Source: Burkholderiales bacterium
GTDB lineage: Bacteria > Pseudomonadota > Gammaproteobacteria > Burkholderiales > SG8-39
Length of the DNA stretch: 64,000 bases
NCBI GenBank assembly: GCA_017880775.1
Contig: JADGRQ010000019.1
Span: 1 to 64,000 of the forward strand
Direction: 5' to 3'
Shown here: one piece after another, positions 58,978-64,000 of the stretch
How the letters are laid out: the number at the start of each line of letters is the position of its first letter
Position numbering within the stretch: the first letter of the stretch is position 1
The notes under the pieces: model-generated
Databases searched by the model: none
What the model saw: only the letters and a program-made list of their open reading frames with translations
Told to the model about the DNA's origin: nothing
Program-made: the position numbers and the translations under genes

Positions 58978-59005
58978 TGTCCGTAGTGCTCTTAAAGGAC
59001 GGACA
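58978..59005. promoter_or_regulatory. Inverted repeat spanning the ribosome site of the AlpA-like gene
   Basis: TGTCCGT (58978-58984) and ACGGACA (58999-59005) form a perfect 7-bp inverted repeat with a 14-base loop. The right arm overlaps AAAGGACGG just before the ATG at 59005, so the Shine-Dalgarno region would be paired. It may be an operator for the regulator or a translational block. Confidence 0.45.
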
Positions 59006-59244
59006 TGGATACAAAGGCATCTGCGGCACAAGCCGGATTCTCAATCGCTGAGTGGGCTCCTGCAGCCGGAATATCACGCTCCGGCTATTACGTGCTATCG
59101 GCCGAGATCAAGCCGGCCTCGGTGAAAATTGGCAAGCGGACGATCATCACTGAAGCGCCCGCCCGATGGCTGCGGCGCGTGGCCAAGATGCAGCGCGGAG
59201 TGCAGCGCGGAGTTCCGACTGCTGAGACCAGCAAGGCCGCTTGA
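59005..59244 (+). CDS. AlpA-like excisionase/transcription regulator (small HTH protein)
   Basis: The 79-residue product has the winged-helix-like AlpA/MerR-type layout: SIAEWAPAAGISRSGYYVLS (helix-turn-helix) then PASVKIGKRTIITEAPARWL (wing). Such proteins in phage-like elements bind the integrase control region or activate excision. The inverted repeat over its start could be its target or control site. It lies midway between the integrase-linked genes and the replication genes. Confidence 0.65.
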   Translation: MDTKASAAQAGFSIAEWAPAAGISRSGYYVLSAEIKPASVKIGKRTIITEAPARWLRRVAKMQRGVQRGVPTAETSKAA

Positions 59245-59245
59245 C

Positions 59246-59437
59246 GTGGACGCTTCGGCGCCCGTGCAACTGGATCACGGCATTCGCTCGCGCACGTTGC
59301 GCGATGCTGGGCTGAGGGCGATCGAGCGCGGCGATCTCGGGGTCGCCAAGCAGTGCCTGATCGAGTTGGGGCATTCCGGGCTCGATCTCGATTTTCGAAC
59401 GTTGTCTACGGCGTATCTCGCCGCGGCGGCGATCTGA
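59246..59437 (+). CDS. Small phage-element protein (63 aa)
   Basis: GTG 59246, two bases after the previous stop, starts a 63-residue frame with a helical pattern (RTLRDAGLRAIERGDLGVAK, then LIELGHSGLDLDFRT). No family recognised. Its coupling to the AlpA-like gene and 14 bases to the next start support that it is translated. Confidence 0.45.
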   Translation: MDASAPVQLDHGIRSRTLRDAGLRAIERGDLGVAKQCLIELGHSGLDLDFRTLSTAYLAAAAI

Positions 59438-59451
59438 CCGGGCTCGGCTGA

Positions 59452-60210
59452 ATGGCGAGAGGGCGCAAAAAGCTCGACTCATCGCGCGACCACGGCGGAT
59501 TTGTGGCGCTGCCGTGGAGCGTGCTCGATTCCGCCGCCTACCTATCCCTGTCCGCCCATGCCAAGGCGCTGCTGTTGGAGGTTGCCCGGCAGTATCACCG
59601 AGACGACAACGGCCGCATGCTGCTGTCACGCAAGTACCTGGCGCCGCGGGGCTGGAATAGCAGCGACATGATCATGAAGGCGAAGCGCGAACTGCTCGAG
59701 GCTGAATTGATCTTCGAGACTGCCAAGGGCATGCGACCGAACAAGGCGAGCTGGTACGCCTGCACCTTTTACTCGCTCGACAAGATCCTCGGCTTCGACC
59801 CTGGAGTTGAGCAGGCGTTTGAGCGCGGAGCCTATCGCAAGAAAAACGGCGCATGCCTTAGACCGTCAGGCGGTACAGAGAAGCCCGCCATTGCACCGCC
59901 CCACGGTACAGGGACACCCCTTGCTGTACCGCCCCACGGTGCTATCAGACCCATTTTCGACCCTCTCTCTGTACCGCAGGACGGACACCCTCAAGAGTTG
60001 CCATCTACAGGTGTTCGAATTGAAGGTGGTCTTGCTGCTGTTGAATCAGATTCTGAAGCAAAAAAGGGAGGAAAAACCCGATCGCGCGCCGTCGCGCCGA
60101 AAGCGGCATGGATTTGCCGACACCCGGGCTGCGAGACGATCGCGCTCAAGCGGTACTGCGACAAGCACCGGAACACGGCGGTCGCGGACACGGCGGCGGC
60201 CGGCGCATGA
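59452..60210 (+). CDS. Winged-helix, replication-initiator-like phage protein carrying coding-sequence iterons
   Basis: The 252-residue product starts with GGFVALPWSVLDSAAYLSLS, SAHAKALLLEVARQYHRDDN and LAPRGWNSSDMIMKAKREL, a winged-helix/HTH domain seen in some phage replication proteins. Residues about 135-180 form a Pro/Gly linker whose DNA holds four palindromes ACCGNNNNNCGGT (59862-59985). The C-terminus has a Cys/His cluster (ICRHPGCETIALKRYCDKH) that could bind zinc. The layout, an N-terminal DNA-binding domain, repeated sites inside the gene and a short C-terminal domain, resembles lambda-O-type initiators that bind iterons in their own gene. This is inference; the protein is not recognised by a named family. 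Confidence 0.65.
   Translation: MARGRKKLDSSRDHGGFVALPWSVLDSAAYLSLSAHAKALLLEVARQYHRDDNGRMLLSRKYLAPRGWNSSDMIMKAKRELLEAELIFETAKGMRPNKASWYACTFYSLDKILGFDPGVEQAFERGAYRKKNGACLRPSGGTEKPAIAPPHGTGTPLAVPPHGAIRPIFDPLSVPQDGHPQELPSTGVRIEGGLAAVESDSEAKKGGKTRSRAVAPKAAWICRHPGCETIALKRYCDKHRNTAVADTAAAGA
59862..59985. repeat. Four spaced palindromes (iteron-like) inside the initiator gene
   Basis: ACCG-N5-CGGT occurs at 59862-59874 (N5 TCAGG), 59895-59907 (CCCCA), 59928-59940 (CCCCA) and, with the final T as A, at 59973-59985 (CAGGA). The spacing is 33, 33 and 45 bases, so all lie in the same codon phase. Three flanks continue with GTACAG or CTGTACC, extending the palindromes. The encoded residues (x-P-x-x-G-x) form the flexible linker. 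This is the arrangement expected for a replication origin inside its initiator gene. Confidence 0.7.
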
Positions 60211-60262
60211 GCACGCACAGCCGCGGCTTCGGGTTGGTACAGGCCGCAGCAGCGACGCCCCG

Positions 60263-60448
60263 ATGCGCTGCGTCCTTACCCTCAACCGCATTGCGATCGC
60301 GCAGCCTGCGCCAGCCTGGCGGCGATGTGGGTATCCCCGGCGGGGGACTTCGGCATTCGATGTTCGTGTCGAGCGAAGGACCGTCGGCCAATCATTTAAT
60401 CGCATGCCCAGAATTGACGAAATCGAATTCGGTGGAGAAACTCGATGA
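60263..60448 (+). CDS. Small phage-element frame, reading frame uncertain
   Basis: Between the initiator-like gene and the zinc-ribbon gene two overlapping plus-strand frames are open. The one given here (61 residues from ATG 60263) ends with an ATGA overlap on the next gene and has a mixed polar C-terminus (NRMPRIDEIEFGGETR). The alternative (60207-60452, 81 residues) starts by ATGA overlap on the initiator gene. I cannot decide between them and neither resembles a known family. Confidence 0.3.
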   Translation: MRCVLTLNRIAIAQPAPAWRRCGYPRRGTSAFDVRVERRTVGQSFNRMPRIDEIEFGGETR

Positions 60449-60720
60449 CTGACGCTTGCCCGAAGTGCGGCGCCCCGATCCCCGACGCGGGCGGACCTGG
60501 CCGGCCGAAAATCTTCTGCTCGACCGGCTGCCGGCGCTTGGCAGAGTACGAAATCCGGCGACTCAACGAGACGATCGGCAAGCTTGAGGACTCGGCGCGA
60601 TCGCTACGCAATCCGGCGACGTTGCACCTCGAAAGCGACGCGCTCCACCTCGATTTTCTGGCAGCGGAAATTGCGCGGGCGGAAGCTCGTCTGCGCGCGT
60701 TGATTACGGCGGATGGATGA
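60445..60720 (+). CDS. Zinc-ribbon small protein
   Basis: This 91-residue protein has a treble-clef-like zinc site CPKCG at residues 5-9 and FCSTGCRR near residue 24, four Cys in all. The rest is a long helix rich in Leu, Arg and Glu (RRLNETIGKLEDSARSLR, then HLDFLAAEIARAEARLRAL). It probably binds nucleic acid or a protein partner. Overlaps the HNH gene by four bases (ATGA). Confidence 0.55.
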   Translation: MTDACPKCGAPIPDAGGPGRPKIFCSTGCRRLAEYEIRRLNETIGKLEDSARSLRNPATLHLESDALHLDFLAAEIARAEARLRALITADG

Positions 60721-61037
60721 AGGCGAAGCTACAGACGCTCAAACCCCAGGTGCCGATGCAGGGTGATCGGCTGCCGGTGATGCGGCCGGGATACGGGTTT
60801 GACGCTACCCCGCGTGATCGTGGGCGCCCATGGAGGCGTAAGCGTGCGGCCTGGCTGGCCGAGCACCCTCTGTGCTGCGCGTGCGAAGCCAAGGGCCGAG
60901 TCGCGGTGGCCGTGATCGTTGACCACGTCGTGCCCCTTTGGCGTGGCGGAGCGGACGACGCGAGCAACTACCAGTCGTTGTGCGGACCTGACCACGCGGC
61001 CAAGTCGGCGCGCGAGGCGGTTGAGCGTGCGAAGTAA
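60717..61037 (+). CDS. HNH nuclease
   Basis: This 106-residue HNH-family endonuclease has the zinc Cys CCACEAKGRVAVAVIVDHVV (two Cys plus the first His of the HNH motif). WRGGADDASNYQSLCGPDHA supplies the Asn, the further Cys and the final His. Such small nucleases next to packaging genes assist the terminase in HK97-type phages. Here no large terminase gene follows, so its partner lies elsewhere or is absent. Confidence 0.75.
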   Translation: MKAKLQTLKPQVPMQGDRLPVMRPGYGFDATPRDRGRPWRRKRAAWLAEHPLCCACEAKGRVAVAVIVDHVVPLWRGGADDASNYQSLCGPDHAAKSAREAVERAK

Positions 61038-61088
61038 TGACGGGGGGCTTCGCGATATCGGCTTCGACCCTTTCGCGGATACCTCGTC

Positions 61089-61226
61089 ATGTTCCATTCA
61101 TACTTTAAATCCTCGTTTGATTTAATCATCAAACCGCAGGGAATCATCAAACTGTCGGAAATCATCAAAATGCCGATCTGGTCTTCTCCGCGCTTTGATT
61201 TCCGTTTGATTCTTGCGGAGGTTTGA
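61089..61226 (+). CDS. Possible 45-residue ORF with hexapeptide repeats
   Basis: ATG 61089 begins a 45-codon frame (M-F-H-S-Y-F) through the 18-bp direct repeats. It encodes three units starting IIK: IIKPQG, IIKLSE and IIKMPI. It stops three bases before the next gene's start. No good Shine-Dalgarno sequence is present, so either this is a tiny gene or the open frame is a by-product of the repeats. Confidence 0.3.
   Translation: MFHSYFKSSFDLIIKPQGIIKLSEIIKMPIWSSPRFDFRLILAEV
61124..61177 (+). repeat. 18-bp direct repeats upstream of the packaging/capsid genes
   Basis: AATCATCAAAC starts at 61124, 61142 and (final base A) 61160: exactly 18 bases apart, followed by related but variable G-rich parts. 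Further GTTTGATT or close variants occur at 61115, 61193, 61204 and 61221, the last ending at the ATG of the next gene. The region (61038-61228) is the only A+T-rich stretch of the element. It could be an operator array, a packaging site or a protein-binding island. Confidence 0.65.
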
Positions 61227-61228
61227 TT

Positions 61229-61498
61229 ATGGCTAGGGGTGGTTTCCGGGCGGGCGCGGGGCGTCCAAAGCGCAAATCAAACCCTGCGCCTACCGCGCCT
61301 GTAAGCGTCCCTGACATGCCCGCGACGGCGCATGCACCCGAGACATTGATCGGGAAACTGGTGAAGGCGATCACGCCCGAGCCGAAACCTTTTCGGATAC
61401 TGGTGCGCACTGCGGACGGTTTCGAGTCTCGGCCCGTGACCGCTGAGGAAGCGATCGCCTATTGCAACGGCTCGCACACCTGGCGGCGCATCGGCTGA
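61229..61498 (+). CDS. Small basic protein, terminase-small-subunit-like N-terminus
   Basis: The 89-residue product begins MARGGFRAGAGRPKRKSNPA, the AGAGRPK-type motif common to phage small terminase or packaging proteins. It then has a Pro-rich linker (APTAPVSVPDMPATAHAPET) and a compact C-terminus (FESRPVTAEEAIAYCNGS). It is shorter than most small terminases. GGAGG lies seven bases before ATG. The next gene follows after three bases. Confidence 0.5.
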   Translation: MARGGFRAGAGRPKRKSNPAPTAPVSVPDMPATAHAPETLIGKLVKAITPEPKPFRILVRTADGFESRPVTAEEAIAYCNGSHTWRRIG

Positions 61499-61501
61499 CT
61501 G

Positions 61502-61843
61502 ATGCGACTGAATGACCCATTCAACCGCACGCGCCTGCCGGCGACTTTCGACCGCGCGGGCAGGGTGCGGCTGCTCGGCGAAGCAGCGAAGGCGCTGCTC
61601 CGGGGCAAGTTGCCCGAACTCGACGCGGCGTTGTGGCTGGGCGGCGCCCTCGCTGGGTGGTTGGCAAACGGCGGCGATCTCGAGCGCGACTACTTGGAGG
61701 TGACCGCAAAGGCAGGTAGCCACCATACGCCCGCTGCGCTCTGGCGGAACCTGCAGGAAAAGCCCTCCTCGCGAGGAACGACAGACGCCGAAGGCGCCGA
61801 TACGATCGACCCGTCATCATCTAAAAGCGAGTCGAAAAAATGA
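61502..61843 (+). CDS. Phage-element protein of unknown function (113 aa)
   Basis: The product has helix-rich FDRAGRVRLLGEAAKALLRG, then ALWLGGALAGWLANGGDLER, followed by a disordered Ser-rich end (PSSSKSESKK). The first half may contact DNA or the portal, but no family is recognised. It overlaps the capsid gene by four bases (ATGA), so it is part of the capsid transcript. Confidence 0.5.
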   Translation: MRLNDPFNRTRLPATFDRAGRVRLLGEAAKALLRGKLPELDAALWLGGALAGWLANGGDLERDYLEVTAKAGSHHTPAALWRNLQEKPSSRGTTDAEGADTIDPSSSKSESKK

Positions 61844-62895
61844 GCTTCCCCACTGGCAGCACGTTCGTTCGCACCGTCAAGGCTCTCGGCGTAGCGCGGG
61901 GCGATGCCGTCGGCGCGATGGCCTACGCGAGCAGCCAGAACTGGGGCAACGCGCACGAGATTGTCGCGTCGATTAAGGCCGCAGTGACAGCGGAGCGGAC
62001 AAGCGATTATTTGCTCCCGACGCCGGCTCAGTCCGATTTCGCGGCATTCATTAGGCCGCAAACAATTCTCGGCAAGTTGATCGGATTACGGCGCGTGCCT
62101 TCGCGGGTGCGAGTGATCGCGGCGACGTCGGGCAGTACCGCTTTTTGGAGTGGCGAAGCAGCGCCTCGGCCGATGAGCCGCATGACGTTCTCAGGTAGCA
62201 CGCTCGAGCCGCTGAGCATTGTTGCCATGTTGGTAACGACCGCCGAGTTGCTCCGTTCATCCTCGCCATCGGCGGAAAGCATCTTGAGCAGGGACCTTGC
62301 GGCCGCAGCGGTGCAGGCCGCGGACGAAACGTTCATCGATCCGGCAAACGCAGGGATTGCCGGCGTGAAGCCCGCTGCGATTACCAACGGCGTCACCGCG
62401 ATTCACTCCGCAGGAAGTACGCTCGCCAATCTCGACAGCGACCTCGCGCTGCTGATCGAGGCACTGAGCGATGCTGGCTCCGATCTTAGCTTCGCAACGT
62501 TCGTGATGCGCCCCCGCACGGCGCTGTGGCTGAGCGGCTTGCGGGGCTCTGGCGGCACGCTTGCCTACCCGGGCATGGGTGTCAAGGGCGGCACGCTGCT
62601 CGGGCTGCCCGCGATTGTGAGCGCAGCCGTGCCTTCGAGTGTCGGATCGCCTGCCGAGGGCGGGAACATAACGTTGCTGGATCCGTCGCAGGTCGAGTAC
62701 CTCGACGAAGGCGCTGGAGCGATCGAGGTTAGCGAACACGGCTCAGTGCAAATGTCGGACGTGCCCGGTAGCGGCGCTACGACACTTACGTCGCTTTGGC
62801 AAACGGACTCTGCTTGTTTGAAAACGACCCGTTACCTTGGGTGGCAAGCCGTCCGCTCTGGCATGGCGCAGTTGGTCGATCAGGTCGCGTACTAG
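61840..62895 (+). CDS. HK97-type major capsid protein
   Basis: The 351-residue product shows the HK97 fold landmarks: the mature-domain start FIRPQTILGKLIGLRRVPSR, WSGEAAPRPMSRMTF and the long spine and P-domain helix DLAAAAVQAADETFIDPANA. PTRTALWL-type segments lie near residue 230 and GGTLLGLPAIVSAAVPS near 260. It makes the icosahedral shell. The N-terminal segment is short (about 65 residues) and no protease gene is next to it, so maturation would need a protease from elsewhere. Located where portal and protease genes normally precede it, but they are absent here. Confidence 0.8.
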   Translation: MSFPTGSTFVRTVKALGVARGDAVGAMAYASSQNWGNAHEIVASIKAAVTAERTSDYLLPTPAQSDFAAFIRPQTILGKLIGLRRVPSRVRVIAATSGSTAFWSGEAAPRPMSRMTFSGSTLEPLSIVAMLVTTAELLRSSSPSAESILSRDLAAAAVQAADETFIDPANAGIAGVKPAAITNGVTAIHSAGSTLANLDSDLALLIEALSDAGSDLSFATFVMRPRTALWLSGLRGSGGTLAYPGMGVKGGTLLGLPAIVSAAVPSSVGSPAEGGNITLLDPSQVEYLDEGAGAIEVSEHGSVQMSDVPGSGATTLTSLWQTDSACLKTTRYLGWQAVRSGMAQLVDQVAY

Positions 62896-62910
62896 ATCGG
62901 AGCAACGGAG

Positions 62911-63612
62911 ATGCAGCGCGACACGCCAGAAATCCAAGCATTGAACGCGGAGTTCAACGCCCCCGGATCCACAATGCACGTGGTCGAATACGGAGCGCGC
63001 ATGGCAGAGCTCCGGGCGCGTGCGTCGGTTGGGTCTGTGTCGGACAAGGGAATATTCATAACGATCGAGGGTTTCAAAGGCTGGGTCGCAAAAGTCCCGC
63101 ACGTCATGATCGACGCGATAACGAAGATGCTGGAGCCGGCGCACGCGCGGCTCGCCGAATTTGATGCACGGCTGCGGGGTGTCGATAGTTTTACCGCGGC
63201 GCTGAGCAGGCTTGAGCGCGCCTTGGACGCGCCTGTGATCCCGCAATACGACGCCACCGGAAAATTGATCGGTGTCCGTAGAAACATCGCCGATCCCCCT
63301 CCGCGCACGAGCGGCGGCGGCGCTAACACGGCGCTCGCGGACGCAGTGGAGCACCTTGAGGAAATGATCGCGGCGGATGTAGTGCCGATCTTCGAAGGCG
63401 GCAAAATCGTCGGCGCCAAGCGAGTAGGCGCGCGCAGCGGTGCGCTCGTTGAAGCGGTCAATGCGCTCGCGCGCAAGCTCGAAGAGCCTGTGCACCAGAT
63501 CTTCGACTCGAAAGGGCGAGTGACCGGCGCGCAGCGCACAGCAACGCTCGACGGCGGCGGCGTTGCGGCGTTGGAGGCGCGCATCGCCGCGCTCGAACAG
63601 CGGTTTCTATAA
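62911..63612 (+). CDS. Phage protein with three repeat units and C-terminal coiled coil
   Basis: The 233-residue product contains three related segments: APVIPQYDATGKLIGVRR (about 106-124), VVPIFEGGKIVGAKR (about 147-161) and PVHQIFDSKGRVTGAQR (about 183-199), spaced 37-39 residues. Each is preceded by a helix. It ends in AALEARIAALEQRFL, a short coiled coil that is repeated near the start of the next protein. It might be a capsid-decorating or head-joining protein; this is inference. It is 15 bases after the capsid gene. Confidence 0.5.
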   Translation: MQRDTPEIQALNAEFNAPGSTMHVVEYGARMAELRARASVGSVSDKGIFITIEGFKGWVAKVPHVMIDAITKMLEPAHARLAEFDARLRGVDSFTAALSRLERALDAPVIPQYDATGKLIGVRRNIADPPPRTSGGGANTALADAVEHLEEMIAADVVPIFEGGKIVGAKRVGARSGALVEAVNALARKLEEPVHQIFDSKGRVTGAQRTATLDGGGVAALEARIAALEQRFL

Positions 63613-63616
63613 ATTG

Positions 63617-63892
63617 ATGCGCAAGATTTCTGCGCTCGACGTGTCCGCTGAACCGACGTCACATCCAGCGGGCTCGCCGCTCGCGGCGCTGGAGGCGCGA
63701 ATCGCCGCGCTTGAACAGAGGCCGCCGCAGCTTACTTACACCGGAATTTGGGACGGATCCATCGAGTACAGCCCGGGCCAAGTGGTGACGCATTCGGGGT
63801 CGATGTTCTATTGCTGGGCATTGACCCGCAGCAAGCCAGGCGAATCCAACAGCTGGCAATTGTGTGTCAAGCGTGGACGGGACGCACGATGA
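63617..63892 (+). CDS. Small coiled-coil plus carbohydrate-binding-like phage protein
   Basis: The 91-residue product starts with a signal-free Ser/Pro segment, then LAALEARIAALEQR, the same coiled coil that ends the preceding protein. A CBM5/12-like module follows: YTGIWDGSIEYSPGQVVTHS, MFYCWALTRSKPGESNSWQL, typical of phage tail or fibre proteins that bind polysaccharide. The two genes were probably split from, or duplicated out of, one longer coiled-coil protein. It overlaps the next gene by four bases. Confidence 0.5.
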   Translation: MRKISALDVSAEPTSHPAGSPLAALEARIAALEQRPPQLTYTGIWDGSIEYSPGQVVTHSGSMFYCWALTRSKPGESNSWQLCVKRGRDAR

Positions 63893-64000
63893 AAAAACCC
63901 GATCGCATCATCGCCCAGGTTGCGGACCCCGATCTGCCCGCACCTGTTCGCGAGATCGTTGCCGGGCGGCATCGCGTAACGATTTCCGGGCCCTACACCG
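63889..64000 (+). CDS. Start of a further phage-element gene, cut by window edge
   Basis: ATG 63889 overlaps the previous stop (ATGA). The visible 37 residues (MKKPDRIIAQVADPDLPAPV, then REIVAGRHRVTISG) show no recognisable domain. It confirms that the element continues beyond 64000 on the same strand. Confidence 0.5.
   Translation, partial: MKKPDRIIAQVADPDLPAPVREIVAGRHRVTISGPYT

Noticed and set aside
61115..61228. Could the repeated GTTTGAT and AATCATCAAA boxes be a CRISPR array?
   Set aside because: Repeats are only about 10 bases and the period is 18 bases, far below the usual repeat-spacer size; no cas genes nearby.

Overview
The window looks like a high-GC betaproteobacterial (Burkholderiales-like) chromosome. 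Evidence: three intact and one truncated TctC/Bug-type (tripartite tricarboxylate) receptor genes, the conserved block dnaQ-rnhA-methyltransferase-gloB-mltD, and yej-type transporter / fabI / ppiD / tRNA-Asp next to tRNA-Val. The genus cannot be read from the sequence. The last 7.8 kb (about 56.2-64.0 kb) is an integrated phage-like element that has split a tRNA-Val gene.

Layout. 0-4.1 kb: the start of a membrane sensor gene, a manno(fructo)kinase (mak), a FecR-domain protein with a small lipoprotein ORF, an outer-membrane barrel and a TVP38-type membrane protein. 4.3-10.8 kb: a chromate/oxidant-resistance island. It has chrA, two exported proteins (LamG-like and DUF1259) and, divergently, chrB. 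Opposite chrB lies a rightward unit with a superoxide dismutase-rhodanese fusion (chrC-like) and a rhodanese-ChrB C-terminal fusion. Two near-identical three-hairpin leader RNAs precede open reading frames in this unit, and in both the last hairpin pairs the Shine-Dalgarno sequence. The first leader now reads into a wrecked ornithine-cyclodeaminase gene. 10.8-15.8 kb: cupin, 2-hydroxyacid dehydrogenase, a truncated Bug gene, and two paralogous exported methyltransferases flanking a class V aminotransferase. 16-20.4 kb: a catabolic operon of enolase-superfamily enzyme, Bug receptor, citryl-CoA-lyase-like protein, acyl-CoA dehydrogenase and tautomerase. 20.4-31.1 kb: a long leftward unit with Bug receptor, acyl-CoA synthetase, enoyl-CoA hydratase, a complete branched-chain-type ABC transporter, a class III cyclase and an MFS carrier. 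31.1-36.4 kb: gene debris (a dnaQ tail copy, a glyoxalase remnant), cytochrome b561, an ABC-2 exporter, a frameshifted D-aminoacylase and a pyroglutamyl-peptidase-like protein. 36.4-41.3 kb: dnaQ, rnhA, methyltransferase, gloB, mltD and a small exported protein. 41.3-52.3 kb: one leftward operon with two complete oligopeptide/microcin-C-type ABC importers. 52.3-56.2 kb: fabI, a Bug receptor, ppiD and tRNA-Asp.

Phage-like element (56.2 kb to the end). It begins at a 48-base 3' part of tRNA-Val that probably marks the attachment site. Then come a frameshifted tyrosine integrase, two unrecognised proteins, an AlpA-like regulator and a replication-initiator-like gene. The initiator gene carries four regularly spaced 13-bp palindromes within its own coding sequence, like a lambda-O-type origin. 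A zinc-ribbon protein, an HNH nuclease, a cluster of 18-bp direct repeats, a HK97-type capsid gene and coiled-coil/tail-like proteins follow. No large terminase, portal or protease gene lies between the nuclease and the capsid. The element continues beyond the window.

The strongest candidates for something new are the paired RBS-pairing leaders in the chromate island, the coding-sequence iterons, and the oddly composed capsid-bearing element.
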